From a virus, in the IMG/VR virus record IMGVR_UViG_3300031251_000025, positions 1-52,577 of that record: a stretch of DNA of 52,577 nucleotides, one strand, 5' to 3'. Made by a program: the position numbers and the translations under genes. How positions within the stretch are numbered: position 1 is the stretch's first letter; every line of letters begins with the position of its first letter. Shown piece by piece: positions 12,277-20,941 of this stretch. Below the pieces are notes generated by a model that worked only from the letters and a program-made list of their open reading frames with translations, did no database searches and was not told where the DNA came from.

Positions 12277-12497
12277 ACAACCTCCTTCAAGGGGCCAACG
12301 ATTAGGGTGAGCACAAGGGAAGAGAGAATCAGCACAACCCACTTTACTGGAAGATTCAGGGAATCTGCAGTAAACACACAGAATCTTGCTAGGAACAAGA
12401 TGCAGGTGCTAACCAGGAAGGACCCACCGACAATGACGATGACCTTTGCCACGCATCGTGGGATTGGCTTACCCAGGATATCTTTTAGTTTGAGCAT
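12273..12497 (-). CDS. Small two-span membrane protein, first gene of minus operon
   Basis: 74 residues with two hydrophobic segments: VAKVIVIVGGSFLVSTCILFL (about 16-36) and VKWVVLILSSLVLTLIV (about 51-67). AGAGGT is the only ribosome-binding-like sequence. It leads the operon; the 139-base region to the divergent gene 12637 is A+T-rich and must hold the promoters of both units. Confidence 0.6.
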   Translation of the reverse strand: MLKLKDILGKPIPRCVAKVIVIVGGSFLVSTCILFLARFCVFTADSLNLPVKWVVLILSSLVLTLIVGPLKEVV

Positions 12498-12636
12498 ATT
12501 TATAGGACCTCTAAAGCTATTTTAGACCTATTTTTCACCAAAGCTAGAACAATCTTCGAGTTTATTAAATATATCCTCAGATCCCCGTTCACCGTTATAC
12601 TAAACGAAGAAACGATCTTTCAATCAGGAGGGAAGT
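12498..12636. promoter_or_regulatory. Divergent promoter region
   Basis: A+T-rich gap between the minus operon and gene 12637. On + I see CGTTATACTAA (about 12591-12601) without a good -35 box; on minus, TCTAAAATAGC near the start of gene 12273. Exact boxes cannot be fixed by eye. Confidence 0.4.
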
Positions 12637-13164
12637 GTGGCCAAGGATTTTAAAAGTCAGGAACGCGCAACTGCAAAGATTCTGGGAGATTGGTGGGGTG
12701 TGCCCTTCCGTCGCACCCCCAGTTCCGGGGCCTGGAACACACAGAGTAGGAATATGGGGCATGGCACCACTGATTTCTATGGTGATATCGTGGCTCCCCC
12801 AGAAGCCAACTTTCCATTCTCCATCGAGTGTAAGGCGTATAAAGAGGTAGAACTTTACAAGGCCCTGTATGCAAAGTCCAATATCTTTGCCTGGTGGGAG
12901 CAGGCTCGTGGAGATGCCAAGGCAGTGGGCAAGCAGCCTTTCCTGGTAATGAAGGAGAACCGTAAGCAGCCGCTTATGGCTATCTCCCAGTATGCCTACG
13001 TGAGACTGTCAAAGGCAGGAGCAATCCATCTGCCTGTGGTTTACATGCACTTGTGCTGGATGCTGGAGAGTGGCGTGCACCGTAATGTGTATGTCATGGA
13101 CTTGAAGGCATTCGTGGAATCAGTTCCTGTTAAACTTGTGAAGAAGGTATTCAATGGTAAGTAG
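12637..13164 (+). CDS. Holliday-junction-resolvase-like nuclease (PD-(D/E)XK type)
   Basis: A 175-residue protein starting at GTG behind AGGAGGG. Residues 25-70 hold the signature of archaeal-type resolvases and related PD-(D/E)XK nucleases: FRRTPSSGAW, then DFYGDIVAP and FSIECKAYKE, giving the D...E-x-K metal site. In phages such enzymes resolve branched DNA before or during packaging or in recombination. The gene leads a + strand block with two sigma-like genes and overlaps the next one by 11 bases. Confidence 0.75.
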   Translation: MAKDFKSQERATAKILGDWWGVPFRRTPSSGAWNTQSRNMGHGTTDFYGDIVAPPEANFPFSIECKAYKEVELYKALYAKSNIFAWWEQARGDAKAVGKQPFLVMKENRKQPLMAISQYAYVRLSKAGAIHLPVVYMHLCWMLESGVHRNVYVMDLKAFVESVPVKLVKKVFNGK

Positions 13165-13801
13165 ACAGATTGTTGAAGAACGTGTCAGTTCAGTTCATGG
13201 TCTTGCAGTCACCCTTGCTCTTAGTGCCCACAAGGTGCCTAACAGCACGTATGACCTGGAGGATTTGATCCAAGCAGCTCTCCTGGGGGCCACTGTGGCT
13301 GCCCATAACTATGAGGAAGAGCACGACTCTGCAGCCTCATTCTCCACCTATGCCATCTTCAGGATGCGTCAGGAGATCAGGAAACTGTATTACAAGTCCA
13401 GCGTGGTCCACATCCCCAAGCGTAACTACATGGCCATGAAGAAGGAAGACCGGCCAAAAATAATGTTCAACTTTGTCTATCTGTCTGCTCCCGTGGGGGA
13501 CACCAGTTACCGACCGCAGCCATTCGAGTCGCAGCTAGCGGCACCCCCTGAGCCAGACGAACTCTTCAAGACTGCTGCGCAGAATCTGCTTAAACACTTC
13601 CTGATGCGTCTTTCCCCCCGGAAAAGGTTTCTCATCAGGGCAGTGTATGGATTCCTGGGAGAACCAATGACCATTGCGGATGCATCGGCTCTCTGCCATG
13701 TGTCCAAACAGCGTGGATGGCAACTCATCCAGGAAGCCCTAACCAAGATCGAACGCATGTGTAAAGCTCAGGGAGTGACGTCAGACTGGGCTAGTAATTA
13801 G
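13154..13801 (+). CDS. Sigma-70-family-like transcription factor 1
   Basis: 215 residues. The N-terminal half has the region 2 pattern: YDLEDLIQAALLGATVAAHNY, then FSTYAIFRMRQEIRKLYY and VHIPKRNY (core RNA-polymerase binding and -10 recognition in the family). The C-terminal part (LSPRKRFLIRAVYGFLGEP, then MTIADASALCHVSKQRGWQL) fits region 4, with the helix-turn-helix that reads -35 boxes. Region 3 is mostly missing, as in small alternative sigmas. It likely redirects host RNA polymerase to phage promoters, probably middle or late ones. Confidence 0.75.
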   Translation: MVSRQIVEERVSSVHGLAVTLALSAHKVPNSTYDLEDLIQAALLGATVAAHNYEEEHDSAASFSTYAIFRMRQEIRKLYYKSSVVHIPKRNYMAMKKEDRPKIMFNFVYLSAPVGDTSYRPQPFESQLAAPPEPDELFKTAAQNLLKHFLMRLSPRKRFLIRAVYGFLGEPMTIADASALCHVSKQRGWQLIQEALTKIERMCKAQGVTSDWASN

Positions 13802-13899
13802 AAAAAACCGATCTAGTCGTCCGATTTTGACCAGCAGAGGTTCCATACAGTCTATAACTTCCAATAAACCCAAAACTTTTTTCTTTTACTCTCCCAACA

Positions 13900-13920
13900 A
13901 CCCGTAGTAAGCTACTGGGT
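13900..13920. promoter_or_regulatory. Hairpin/operator-like inverted repeat before gene 13940
   Basis: ACCCGTAG and CTACTGGGT are inverted copies with one bulged T around TAAG. It lies 20 bases before the ATG of gene 13940, where it could hide the ribosome-binding site or bind a regulator. The 138-base gap otherwise has a T-rich stretch (ACTTTTTTCTTTTACT) and no gene. Confidence 0.4.
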
Positions 13921-13939
13921 ATACATGGGAGAGATTTTT

Positions 13940-14356
13940 ATGGCAACTAATTTTGCCCTACACGGTTTTGTCAAAAAGACACCTTCTACATGCCGATTGC
14001 CAGAAGCGCAAGTGGCGTTAACGCAACGGCAGTTCTGTAAATGGTTGGCTAAGGAAAAGCACGTGTCTTCTGATGCCCTCTTCACTGCCATGAGCATTAT
14101 CAGTGATGGCATGGTATTGGCCATCGCAAGAGGCTATCGATTAGTGTGGCGGGGGTTGCTCTCCATCGAGTTGAGGGAACTGCCAGCACGCAAACGATAC
14201 CATCGCCTTGAAAAGATCATCTATGAGCAGCCACCGAGTTGCAGGGTGCACATTGGTAATGCCAGTGACCTGAACAAGCGAGTGCGGGAAATCGCAAAGG
14301 CAGAGGTGGAAAACGCTGTCAGGCAGATATCCCTGTCATACCCTAACCAGAAGTGA
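13940..14356 (+). CDS. HU/IHF-like DNA-binding protein (tentative)
   Basis: 138 residues. After a basic N-terminus, helices (QFCKWLAKEKHVSSDALFTA, then MSIISDGMVLAIARGYRLVW) lead into RGLLSIELRELPARKRYHR and a tail with RVREIAKAEVENAV. The order helix-helix-GxxLVWRGLLSIELRE matches the HU/IHF pattern of two helices followed by a beta-saddle with GFGTFEVRE, though much diverged. I take the ATG at 13940, with GGGAGAG upstream, over an ATG at 13925. Likely a nucleoid-type protein; identity is uncertain. Confidence 0.5.
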   Translation: MATNFALHGFVKKTPSTCRLPEAQVALTQRQFCKWLAKEKHVSSDALFTAMSIISDGMVLAIARGYRLVWRGLLSIELRELPARKRYHRLEKIIYEQPPSCRVHIGNASDLNKRVREIAKAEVENAVRQISLSYPNQK

Positions 14357-14363
14357 GGATGAC

Positions 14364-15719
14364 ATGGCTGATTTTTGCTTTGAAGCAGAGCGTGTGTCTC
14401 GTTACATTGCCCTGGGCAAACCTAAGAATGAGATTGTGCCCCTCTTTGCGCCACTCATCCGTGGCATCATTCGCTCAGTTTCCTTTGATCCTCGCAACTT
14501 TGATGAGAATGACCTGACCCAGTTTGGACTCATCAAAGCCGCTGAGGTGATTGCCAAGTTTGACCCAGCCAGAGGCAACCTGTTCTTTTATGCCACAAAG
14601 GTGATCAAACAGGCAATCTGGTCAGAGGTTCGGCTACGTCCTGGAGATTACCAGCGGTCATCAGATGACATCGATCCTGACACACATGCAGCAGTTCCTG
14701 AGTATGGCCCACTTGCAAACGCTACTCCTCAGGATGAGTTGGTCATGGACAGCAATCTGCTGAAGAACCTGCGATTGGAGGATGACAGCTATCAACCTGC
14801 TGCTCGTTACATCTTCGGTGTGCTTTTAGCCAACGACTATGAGAGTAATCGTGCAAGAGTGCTGAAAACCCTCACACATGGTTATGACGTCAATCCCAAG
14901 TATGCTCGCTACCTGGCTGACCATGTTTTGGTCAGCCTTCGTGTTTATTACAGCAAGGGGGCTTTGGAGGTCAGAGAAGACCAACTATTTGCCAATAAGT
15001 TCAAATATACCCTCGTTCCTGAGATCCGGGAACTGATTGGAGAGCGTGCCTTTGAACGACTGATCCACTTCTTTGGGGGACTCACTATTTCTGTGCCTTC
15101 CATGGACTTCATCCGTTCCATTGACCGGGACCTGGCCATCCTCAAAGCCTTGACGCATGATTGGAACTGTGGTCCCAACCTAGCCAAGAAGTATCGTATC
15201 AGCCCTGAAGGCATCAAAGCAGTCTACAAAGCATCCTTACACAAACTGCACACTGACCCTGAATACCGGGACTTGGTGGCAGCACAGTTGGATCTGGACA
15301 AGATTCCTGGGTATGAGAACCCTGAGAAGGCCAAGAAGATGAAGAAGCCTCTGCCTTCCTTTGGTGAGAAGCGGATTCCGCCCAGGCGCAAGGTATCCAA
15401 CACAGATTCCATGGGATTTACACTGGGTAGCAGAAATAGCTTGCTCTACACGTTAATCGTGGCTGGACACTGCAGTCGCAAGGATCTTGTGAGTCTTGTG
15501 ATGGAAAAGTTCGGTGGCTTGGAATCAGCTGCTAAAGCCACAGTGAGTGCTTTCCTGTCTGACATCAAGCATCCCTTTGGGAAATTCAACACCAGTCGGA
15601 ATCTGCGGATTGTCGTGGACCCTAAGAACCATATGACTTTCACAAAGGAAAGCCTGGCAGTCGCTCAGGCAATTATCGCTGAGAAACGCCAGGCTCAGAT
15701 GATCGCTGAAGTGGACTAG
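14364..15719 (+). CDS. Sigma-70-like transcription factor 2 with extra C-terminal domain
   Basis: 451 residues. Residues 45-95 carry region 2: NDLTQFGLIKAAEVIAKFDP, RGNLFFYATKVIKQAIWSEV. A helix-turn-helix near 285-310 (NLAKKYRISPEGIKAVYKAS) fits region 4. The last 100 residues (from DSMGFTLGSRNS) are an additional domain also found in island protein 6693-7316. The middle part is long and unlike standard sigmas. It follows an HU-like gene and precedes the morphogenesis genes, a good place for a late-gene activator. The stop overlaps the convergent gene 15716 by four bases. Confidence 0.7.
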   Translation: MADFCFEAERVSRYIALGKPKNEIVPLFAPLIRGIIRSVSFDPRNFDENDLTQFGLIKAAEVIAKFDPARGNLFFYATKVIKQAIWSEVRLRPGDYQRSSDDIDPDTHAAVPEYGPLANATPQDELVMDSNLLKNLRLEDDSYQPAARYIFGVLLANDYESNRARVLKTLTHGYDVNPKYARYLADHVLVSLRVYYSKGALEVREDQLFANKFKYTLVPEIRELIGERAFERLIHFFGGLTISVPSMDFIRSIDRDLAILKALTHDWNCGPNLAKKYRISPEGIKAVYKASLHKLHTDPEYRDLVAAQLDLDKIPGYENPEKAKKMKKPLPSFGEKRIPPRRKVSNTDSMGFTLGSRNSLLYTLIVAGHCSRKDLVSLVMEKFGGLESAAKATVSAFLSDIKHPFGKFNTSRNLRIVVDPKNHMTFTKESLAVAQAIIAEKRQAQMIAEVD

Positions 15720-16330
15720 ATGTTCTCGGGCAGTTCTGTCCTGATCAGCCTACACAAGGTCTTCTTCTGGTCCATCATCTCCACTTGGAGAGCTGCCATA
15801 CCGAATGCAGGTTGAAAATCCTGAGTGGCTATGACAGCACGAATCCAGTGTAATGGGTGGACACATGCGGTTATCTGGTTTTCACTTGCGATGGATAGGC
15901 ACAGACGAGCACAACCCTGTAAATACACGTCTGGAGTGCGCAAAGTCAAAATGTGTTTGGCAAACTTCTGAATACGCTGTTGTTCTTTGAAAGTTCCACC
16001 GTGTAGCTGGTAGTCCATCACAGGTTCTTGCATCTCAGCAAACGTGTCATGGAATATGAGGGCTCTCTTTCGCTTCAGGCGAGAGGCAATGGTCAGGCGG
16101 GCATAGGGTTTCCAATCGTCAGCACTGATCCAGGCTCCCTCCATAAGAGCTATCAGCATGAGCTCCACAGGATGCTGCGGGGATTTCAGGAAGGACTCAG
16201 GCAACAACATCTCTGGCATCGTGCCTATACGCAACAGACGTTTGTTGCCCTTGGTGACGCTAAACCACCTTCTTAGTTCTGCTGAGGCACTAAGAAGTCG
16301 TCTGTCAAAGGGGACAATTTCAATCGACAT
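15716..16330 (-). CDS. Hypothetical protein, 204 residues
   Basis: Mixed helical protein (MSIEIVPFDRRLLSASAELR...), with an Arg/Lys-rich RLTIASRLKRKRALIFHD and a C-terminal region VHPLHWIRAVIATQDFQP. No domain recognised. It overlaps the HTH gene 16320 by 11 bases, so the two are co-expressed; it may be a partner of the repressor-like protein. Convergent with the sigma-like gene, with overlapping stops. Confidence 0.65.
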   Translation of the reverse strand: MSIEIVPFDRRLLSASAELRRWFSVTKGNKRLLRIGTMPEMLLPESFLKSPQHPVELMLIALMEGAWISADDWKPYARLTIASRLKRKRALIFHDTFAEMQEPVMDYQLHGGTFKEQQRIQKFAKHILTLRTPDVYLQGCARLCLSIASENQITACVHPLHWIRAVIATQDFQPAFGMAALQVEMMDQKKTLCRLIRTELPENI

Positions 16331-16568
16331 GCTTGGGCCTGGAACGGAGATACTTGGGGCAAGTGGGTAGGTTCAACAGGTCTTCCCCAGCCACCTTTCT
16401 CAGCCTAATGCGATGGCCTCTGGCTGGCATTGCAATTTCGCCACTAGCCCAACGTCCTAAAGTCCTGGGTTCCACTTCACAGAGTTTAGCCAGAAACGCC
16501 ACGTCACCCTTGGCCCTCTTCCTGAGAAGCGTGAGCCACCACCCACTGAGAGTTGTCATTCTGGTCAT
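16320..16568 (-). CDS. HTH repressor-like protein, 82 residues
   Basis: A central AFLAKLCEVEPRTLGRWASG is a good helix-turn-helix of the Cro/CI type, followed by a basic tail (PARGHRIRLRKVAGE). Size fits a Cro-like DNA-binding protein. GGAGGAAG precedes the ATG. The upstream 44 bases carry a perfect 9-bp inverted repeat that may be its own operator, between it and the late genes beginning at 16680. Confidence 0.7.
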   Translation of the reverse strand: MTRMTTLSGWWLTLLRKRAKGDVAFLAKLCEVEPRTLGRWASGEIAMPARGHRIRLRKVAGEDLLNLPTCPKYLRSRPKHVD

Positions 16569-16612
16569 ATCGGTCTTCCTCCGTCCCTAAGTATAGGACC
16601 GAAAAGACCGAT
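16569..16612. promoter_or_regulatory. Operator-like inverted repeat between HTH gene and terminase operon
   Basis: ATCGGTCTT (16569-16577) and AAGACCGAT (16604-16612) are perfect inverted copies 26 bases apart; between them GTATAGGACC lies on + (GGTCCTATAC on minus), a promoter-like sequence for the minus gene. The left arm touches the HTH gene's start codon and overlaps its ribosome-binding region. Probably the binding site of the HTH protein; inferred. Confidence 0.6.
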
Positions 16613-16679
16613 TAGCTACCTCAATTTTTCGTTCAACATTTTGCTGGGTTCGTCCTATGGAATCAGACAGGAGGCTGGT

Positions 16680-17609
16680 ATGACATTGGCTGCATTAGCG
16701 GGTTTAGACAGGCTGGGTAAAAAGGCCAAGAAGACTGAAGCAATTAAGAAACCATCACGGGAAGCACAGGAATTGCCCAAACTGAAGGTCAAGATGCCTG
16801 AGCAGCCTATCTTCAATGACAACAAGATGGATGATGGAACACAGATCATTCGCACTCCCAGAACCACGCCTGCAAGAATGAACCACGCTGTGAATACCAT
16901 GCAGACTGGCCTAGCGATGACTGACCCCTTGGGTGCCAAGAGGGAGACTCAGGAACGCAGGGAAGAGGTGGTTCAGTGGATGCTCAACGGGCATACTCAT
17001 GACTGTAAGTTAATGTCAGTCACGGAACTGGCTGCAACCTTGAATGTGCCTATGGAGACCATCGAGAAAGACCTGGTATCCATCAAAGGCACATTTGAGA
17101 AGTTCTACACAGAGAATAACGTCAGGGACGTGACTGCCCTGGCCTACATGCTTATGGAGATGAAACTACAGGATCGTGGGCGTGCTCTGTCCCTATACAA
17201 CATCATTCGTGGAGATATTGACACGGCTGACGAAAACACAGTGGAGTTTAAAGGCAAAAAACTTGGGGCACTCACAGGTCGGGATCGAGCAGCCATGTAT
17301 AGCGCCATGCTGTCCTCCTTGGACTTGGCCAACCGAGCTACCAATGGAATTGACAATCTCATCAAGATGAGTGGTGGATTCCAGAAACTACAGCAGGTCA
17401 TCCATGCCAAGTCCGTGCAGATCAATAATGGCAATGGAGTTATGGCTAGCACAGACCAGTTGCAGGAATTTGCAGCCAGCACTCTGTCCTGTGTGCTCCC
17501 CTCAGCCCGCAAGGTAAAGAACATCAGAGACATCCCAGCAGTGATTGAACTCACTGATGAAGACCGGGAGATCATGTCTATTGGGGAAAAGGAGCGGGGT
17601 GACGAGTGA
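16680..17609 (+). CDS. Terminase small subunit (putative)
   Basis: 309 residues, starting at ATG 16680 behind AGGAGG. The N-terminal 90 residues are basic and low-complexity. Residues about 100-150 hold a helix-turn-helix-like region (LMSVTELAATLNVPMETIEK) followed by a long helical part typical of small terminase oligomerisation domains. It lies directly before the large subunit with overlapping stop and start (GTGA). The small subunit recognises phage DNA and starts packaging. Assigned by position and HTH, not by family match. Confidence 0.65.
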   Translation: MTLAALAGLDRLGKKAKKTEAIKKPSREAQELPKLKVKMPEQPIFNDNKMDDGTQIIRTPRTTPARMNHAVNTMQTGLAMTDPLGAKRETQERREEVVQWMLNGHTHDCKLMSVTELAATLNVPMETIEKDLVSIKGTFEKFYTENNVRDVTALAYMLMEMKLQDRGRALSLYNIIRGDIDTADENTVEFKGKKLGALTGRDRAAMYSAMLSSLDLANRATNGIDNLIKMSGGFQKLQQVIHAKSVQINNGNGVMASTDQLQEFAASTLSCVLPSARKVKNIRDIPAVIELTDEDREIMSIGEKERGDE

Positions 17610-19246
17610 GTGTCAAGGAAGCAACCAAATCCAAGAAAAAGACTGCTTCAAGGCAGGAAGTGGTCCTGAAGTATGAGGATACCAGGATTCCTTGGAAATT
17701 CACAGATGGCTGGCGGCCCCCTGAGAGCAAGGAAGAGTTGGAAGAGTACCTCAGGAGCGCAGCCAATCCTGCCCATTTCCTGAACAACTACTGCTTTATC
17801 CAAGACCCAGTGAAGGGTAGGATTCCCTTTTTGTTGTTCCCGTTCCAGAAGGCTACCCTAAAGCACTTCTTGCTGTCTATTTTTAACATTGTGCTGAAGC
17901 CACGTCAGATGGGGTTGTCTTGGTTGACAGCCCTGTTTGCGTTATGGTTCGCTATGTTCCGACCTGACCAGACTGTGGAAATCATCTCTATCAAGGAGAA
18001 GACAGCCCAGCGGTTCATGGACAAGATCAAATACACCTACAAGCACTTGCCCCCATGGTTGAAGGGTGAGATTGAACACGAGAACACGCTAGAGCTGATC
18101 TTCAAGAACAACTCCCGTATTATGTCAGTGCCTACTTCGGAGGATGCAGGCCGGTCAGAGGGTCTGTCCCTCCTGATTGTGGATGAGGCTGCATTCGTTC
18201 GGTGGATCGAGAAGATTTGGTCAGCTGCATTCCCTACCCTGTCCACGGGTGGAATGGCTATCCTTATCTCTACTGCGAACGGTTTAGGCAATTTCTTTGC
18301 CAACAAGTGGAAGGATGCCTGTTCCAAGGAATCTGACTTCAACCCAATCAAACTCCATTGGAAGATGCATCCCAACAGAGACGAGCAGTGGTATCGCATT
18401 CAGCGCAGAGAGTTGGGACCGGCGCTGTGCGCCCAGGAAGTTGACTGTGACTTTCTGAACTCTGGCCGTCCAGTATTCGACTCAGCCATCATCATGGACT
18501 GGGCAGACACTCTCCGGCACAAGAAACCTCTTAAAGTGCTCTATGACAACAATCAGTTTGAGGATATGGAGGGGCTCTATGGCAAACGGGCTGAGGGCCT
18601 GTATATCTTCAAGGAACCTGTAGTTGGCCGGTTCTACATCATCGGTGCGGACGTAGCCACTGGGGATGGGGCTGACTACAATGGGGCCCAGGTAGTGGAC
18701 TGGCAGACCGGAGAACAGGTGGCTGAGTTCCGTGTCATGTGCAAACCTGATACATATACCAACTATCTTGTGGCATTAGGGAAGAAATACAACTGGGCCC
18801 AGCTTGTTCCTGAACGCAATGGTGTGGGTCTGACGGTTGTGCAGAAACTCATTGACAAGAACTACCCCAACATCTATGCCTACATGAAGGAAGACGCCAC
18901 CATCGACGTTGAAGTGAGCACAAAGAAACTGACGACTGAGAACACCTTGATGCTAGGTTTCACCACTACCAAGGCCAATCGTCCTGTGCTCATCTCCACG
19001 TTGGAGGAGCTCATCCGAGAGCATGACAGATTGAGAGTGGAGGGCGTGTTCCCCCAGAGCAACTTCCTGGTCAATGGGATGCGCACGCTGAATGAGATGA
19101 TCGTGTTCAACTGGCAGGATGTCGGCATGCCAAACCCCAGAGCTAATGAAGGCTACAACGATGACCTCGTGATCGCACTCGCACTGGCTCAACTTGCGCG
19201 GCTTCGCTACAAACCACAACGAGACTTGCCCGTTTTATTCTCATAG
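17606..19246 (+). CDS. Terminase large subunit (packaging ATPase/nuclease)
   Basis: 546 residues, GTG start overlapping the previous stop. Walker A-like PRQMGLSWLTA (near residue 100; the usual GKS is GLS), Walker B LLIVDEAAF (189-197), motif III STANGLG. The C-terminal nuclease of the RNase H fold shows GADVATGDGADYN (near 348), VPERNGVG and a late NDDLVIALALAQ with the metal-binding Asp. This motor cuts concatemers and pumps DNA into the prohead through the portal, the next gene. Confidence 0.95.
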   Translation: MSVKEATKSKKKTASRQEVVLKYEDTRIPWKFTDGWRPPESKEELEEYLRSAANPAHFLNNYCFIQDPVKGRIPFLLFPFQKATLKHFLLSIFNIVLKPRQMGLSWLTALFALWFAMFRPDQTVEIISIKEKTAQRFMDKIKYTYKHLPPWLKGEIEHENTLELIFKNNSRIMSVPTSEDAGRSEGLSLLIVDEAAFVRWIEKIWSAAFPTLSTGGMAILISTANGLGNFFANKWKDACSKESDFNPIKLHWKMHPNRDEQWYRIQRRELGPALCAQEVDCDFLNSGRPVFDSAIIMDWADTLRHKKPLKVLYDNNQFEDMEGLYGKRAEGLYIFKEPVVGRFYIIGADVATGDGADYNGAQVVDWQTGEQVAEFRVMCKPDTYTNYLVALGKKYNWAQLVPERNGVGLTVVQKLIDKNYPNIYAYMKEDATIDVEVSTKKLTTENTLMLGFTTTKANRPVLISTLEELIREHDRLRVEGVFPQSNFLVNGMRTLNEMIVFNWQDVGMPNPRANEGYNDDLVIALALAQLARLRYKPQRDLPVLFS

Positions 19247-19255
19247 GAGCATTCC

Positions 19256-20941
19256 ATGGCATGGCCAAACATTCTGAGCTTTCTGAGCAAGTCTGGAAAT
19301 CGAAACACGAATCCCATCGGTGATGGGACTCCACCCTTCAGTAAGGCTGGTCTCCCCACTAAACGTGTTTCCATCCCTGAGGACCTGCCATTCCTGCAGT
19401 CACTTGCCAGCGACATGGGCCTGTTCTCCTTCGTGCTCCCCAAGAAGTGGCCGATGGAGATTTACGACCTGCTGGTGAACCTCTCCCTGCAGAATCCTGA
19501 TCTGCGACAGGCCGTGGGGCACATCATCCAGTTGGGAAACACAGGCCATCTCATTTCGGTGAACGCTGAGGAAGACGCCAAGATCGAAGCTGCTGTGGCT
19601 CGCATTGAGAAGATGAGCAACCAGATCTTCCCCTATTCTGTGGGTCCTGATGGTCTTGTCAATGCCCTGTTCGGCCAGATCGCCAGGAGTGGTGCCACTT
19701 CTATGGAATGGGTGCCCAATAGGCAATTGGATGGGGTGGAGAAGGTTTTCCTGGTCCCTGTCTCAGAAATCCGTTGGGTTCCCAAGATGGATCGCATGGG
19801 CTACTATCCTGTGCAGATTCCCAAGTTCCAGATGGCTATCATGTCTCATCTGGCTCCCATCGTGCTGAATGAGCGTACCTTCCACTACTCCAACCTGGAG
19901 ATGATGGAAGGCAGCCCCTACGCTTTGCCCCCATTCCTGGCTGCCCTGGAGCCCATCCAGTTGCAGCGCCTGATGCTCAAGAGCATTAACAAGGTGATGA
20001 AGAAGGCTGGTCTCATGGGTCTCATGACCTACTCCACGGAACCCCCAGCTCAGAAGCCTGGAGAACTTGGAGAAGCCTACTATGACCGGTGCTCCCGCTA
20101 CCTGGACAAGATCACGGACCAGATCAAGAACAACTTCGCTGATGGCATCGCTGTGGGTTTCAAGGGTGCCTTTGAGTTTGAGGTTAACAGCGTGACCGCT
20201 GATGCCAGAGGTATCGCTGAGATTTTCAAGCTCAACGAGGAGCAGTTATTCTCAGCCATCGGGGCAGATCCTGCGATGCACGGGCGCACCTATTCCACCA
20301 CGGAAACCTATGCCAGCGTGGTCTATTCCAAGATGATCTCCCAGCTCAAGAGCATTCAGGGTATGGTAGGCCATGCTCTGGAGTTTGGTTGGGGGCTGGA
20401 TCTGGCCCTGGCAGGTCTCACTGCAGACATCATCGTGTCCTTCAAGTCGTCACAGGCCCTGAGCAACCTGCAAGAAGCCCAGTCTGACATGATCAACATC
20501 AGCAATGCTTCCACTCTCTACAAAGAGGGGATCATCGACCAGAATGAGAAAGCCAGACTCTGTGGTTATACCACACCTGCCGAGTCAGAACCGCTGCCTG
20601 ATCCAGCAATGACAGGAGCTGGTGATCAGAACATCGAGCAACATCCTGGTGGGTCTAGCACTGGCAATAACAATAACAAAAAGAACTCCACTGTCAAGAA
20701 AAAGCAGGGCGCCACTAAGTCCCATGCCATCTTCGAGTTCAACAAGGACTCAGGCCGATACAAGCACGTGATTGACATGAACTACCTGGAACTGGACGGG
20801 AAACCTGCTACTCTCAAGCAAGTCACGGATGACCATAGTCACTGTGATCATTCTTTCGCAGAAAAGAAGAAGGAACCCAAGGTTGAGGACCGATACCGGA
20901 GGTATCTTTGTCCAAGTCCTGTCCGTGATGGACAAAGCTGA
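19256..20941 (+). CDS. Portal protein
   Basis: 561 residues. The core (LRQAVGHIIQLGNTGHLISV..., GSPYALPPFLAALEPIQLQR and GADPAMHGRTYSTTETYASV near residue 337) is the phage portal pattern. A Asn/Lys-rich linker (GNNNNKKN, near 475) separates a C-terminal tail with His/Cys/Asp residues (DHSHCDHSF), perhaps a metal site. The dodecameric portal forms the DNA channel. Its 3' end overlaps the MuF-like gene by 14 bases. Confidence 0.9.
   Translation: MAWPNILSFLSKSGNRNTNPIGDGTPPFSKAGLPTKRVSIPEDLPFLQSLASDMGLFSFVLPKKWPMEIYDLLVNLSLQNPDLRQAVGHIIQLGNTGHLISVNAEEDAKIEAAVARIEKMSNQIFPYSVGPDGLVNALFGQIARSGATSMEWVPNRQLDGVEKVFLVPVSEIRWVPKMDRMGYYPVQIPKFQMAIMSHLAPIVLNERTFHYSNLEMMEGSPYALPPFLAALEPIQLQRLMLKSINKVMKKAGLMGLMTYSTEPPAQKPGELGEAYYDRCSRYLDKITDQIKNNFADGIAVGFKGAFEFEVNSVTADARGIAEIFKLNEEQLFSAIGADPAMHGRTYSTTETYASVVYSKMISQLKSIQGMVGHALEFGWGLDLALAGLTADIIVSFKSSQALSNLQEAQSDMINISNASTLYKEGIIDQNEKARLCGYTTPAESEPLPDPAMTGAGDQNIEQHPGGSSTGNNNNKKNSTVKKKQGATKSHAIFEFNKDSGRYKHVIDMNYLELDGKPATLKQVTDDHSHCDHSFAEKKKEPKVEDRYRRYLCPSPVRDGQS

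Noticed and set aside
20829-20927. Upstream extension of the MuF-like gene into the portal gene
   Set aside because: The extra 33 residues overlap the portal's end, are Lys/Arg-rich and have no ribosome-binding site before the first ATG; the ATG at 20928 fits family length better.
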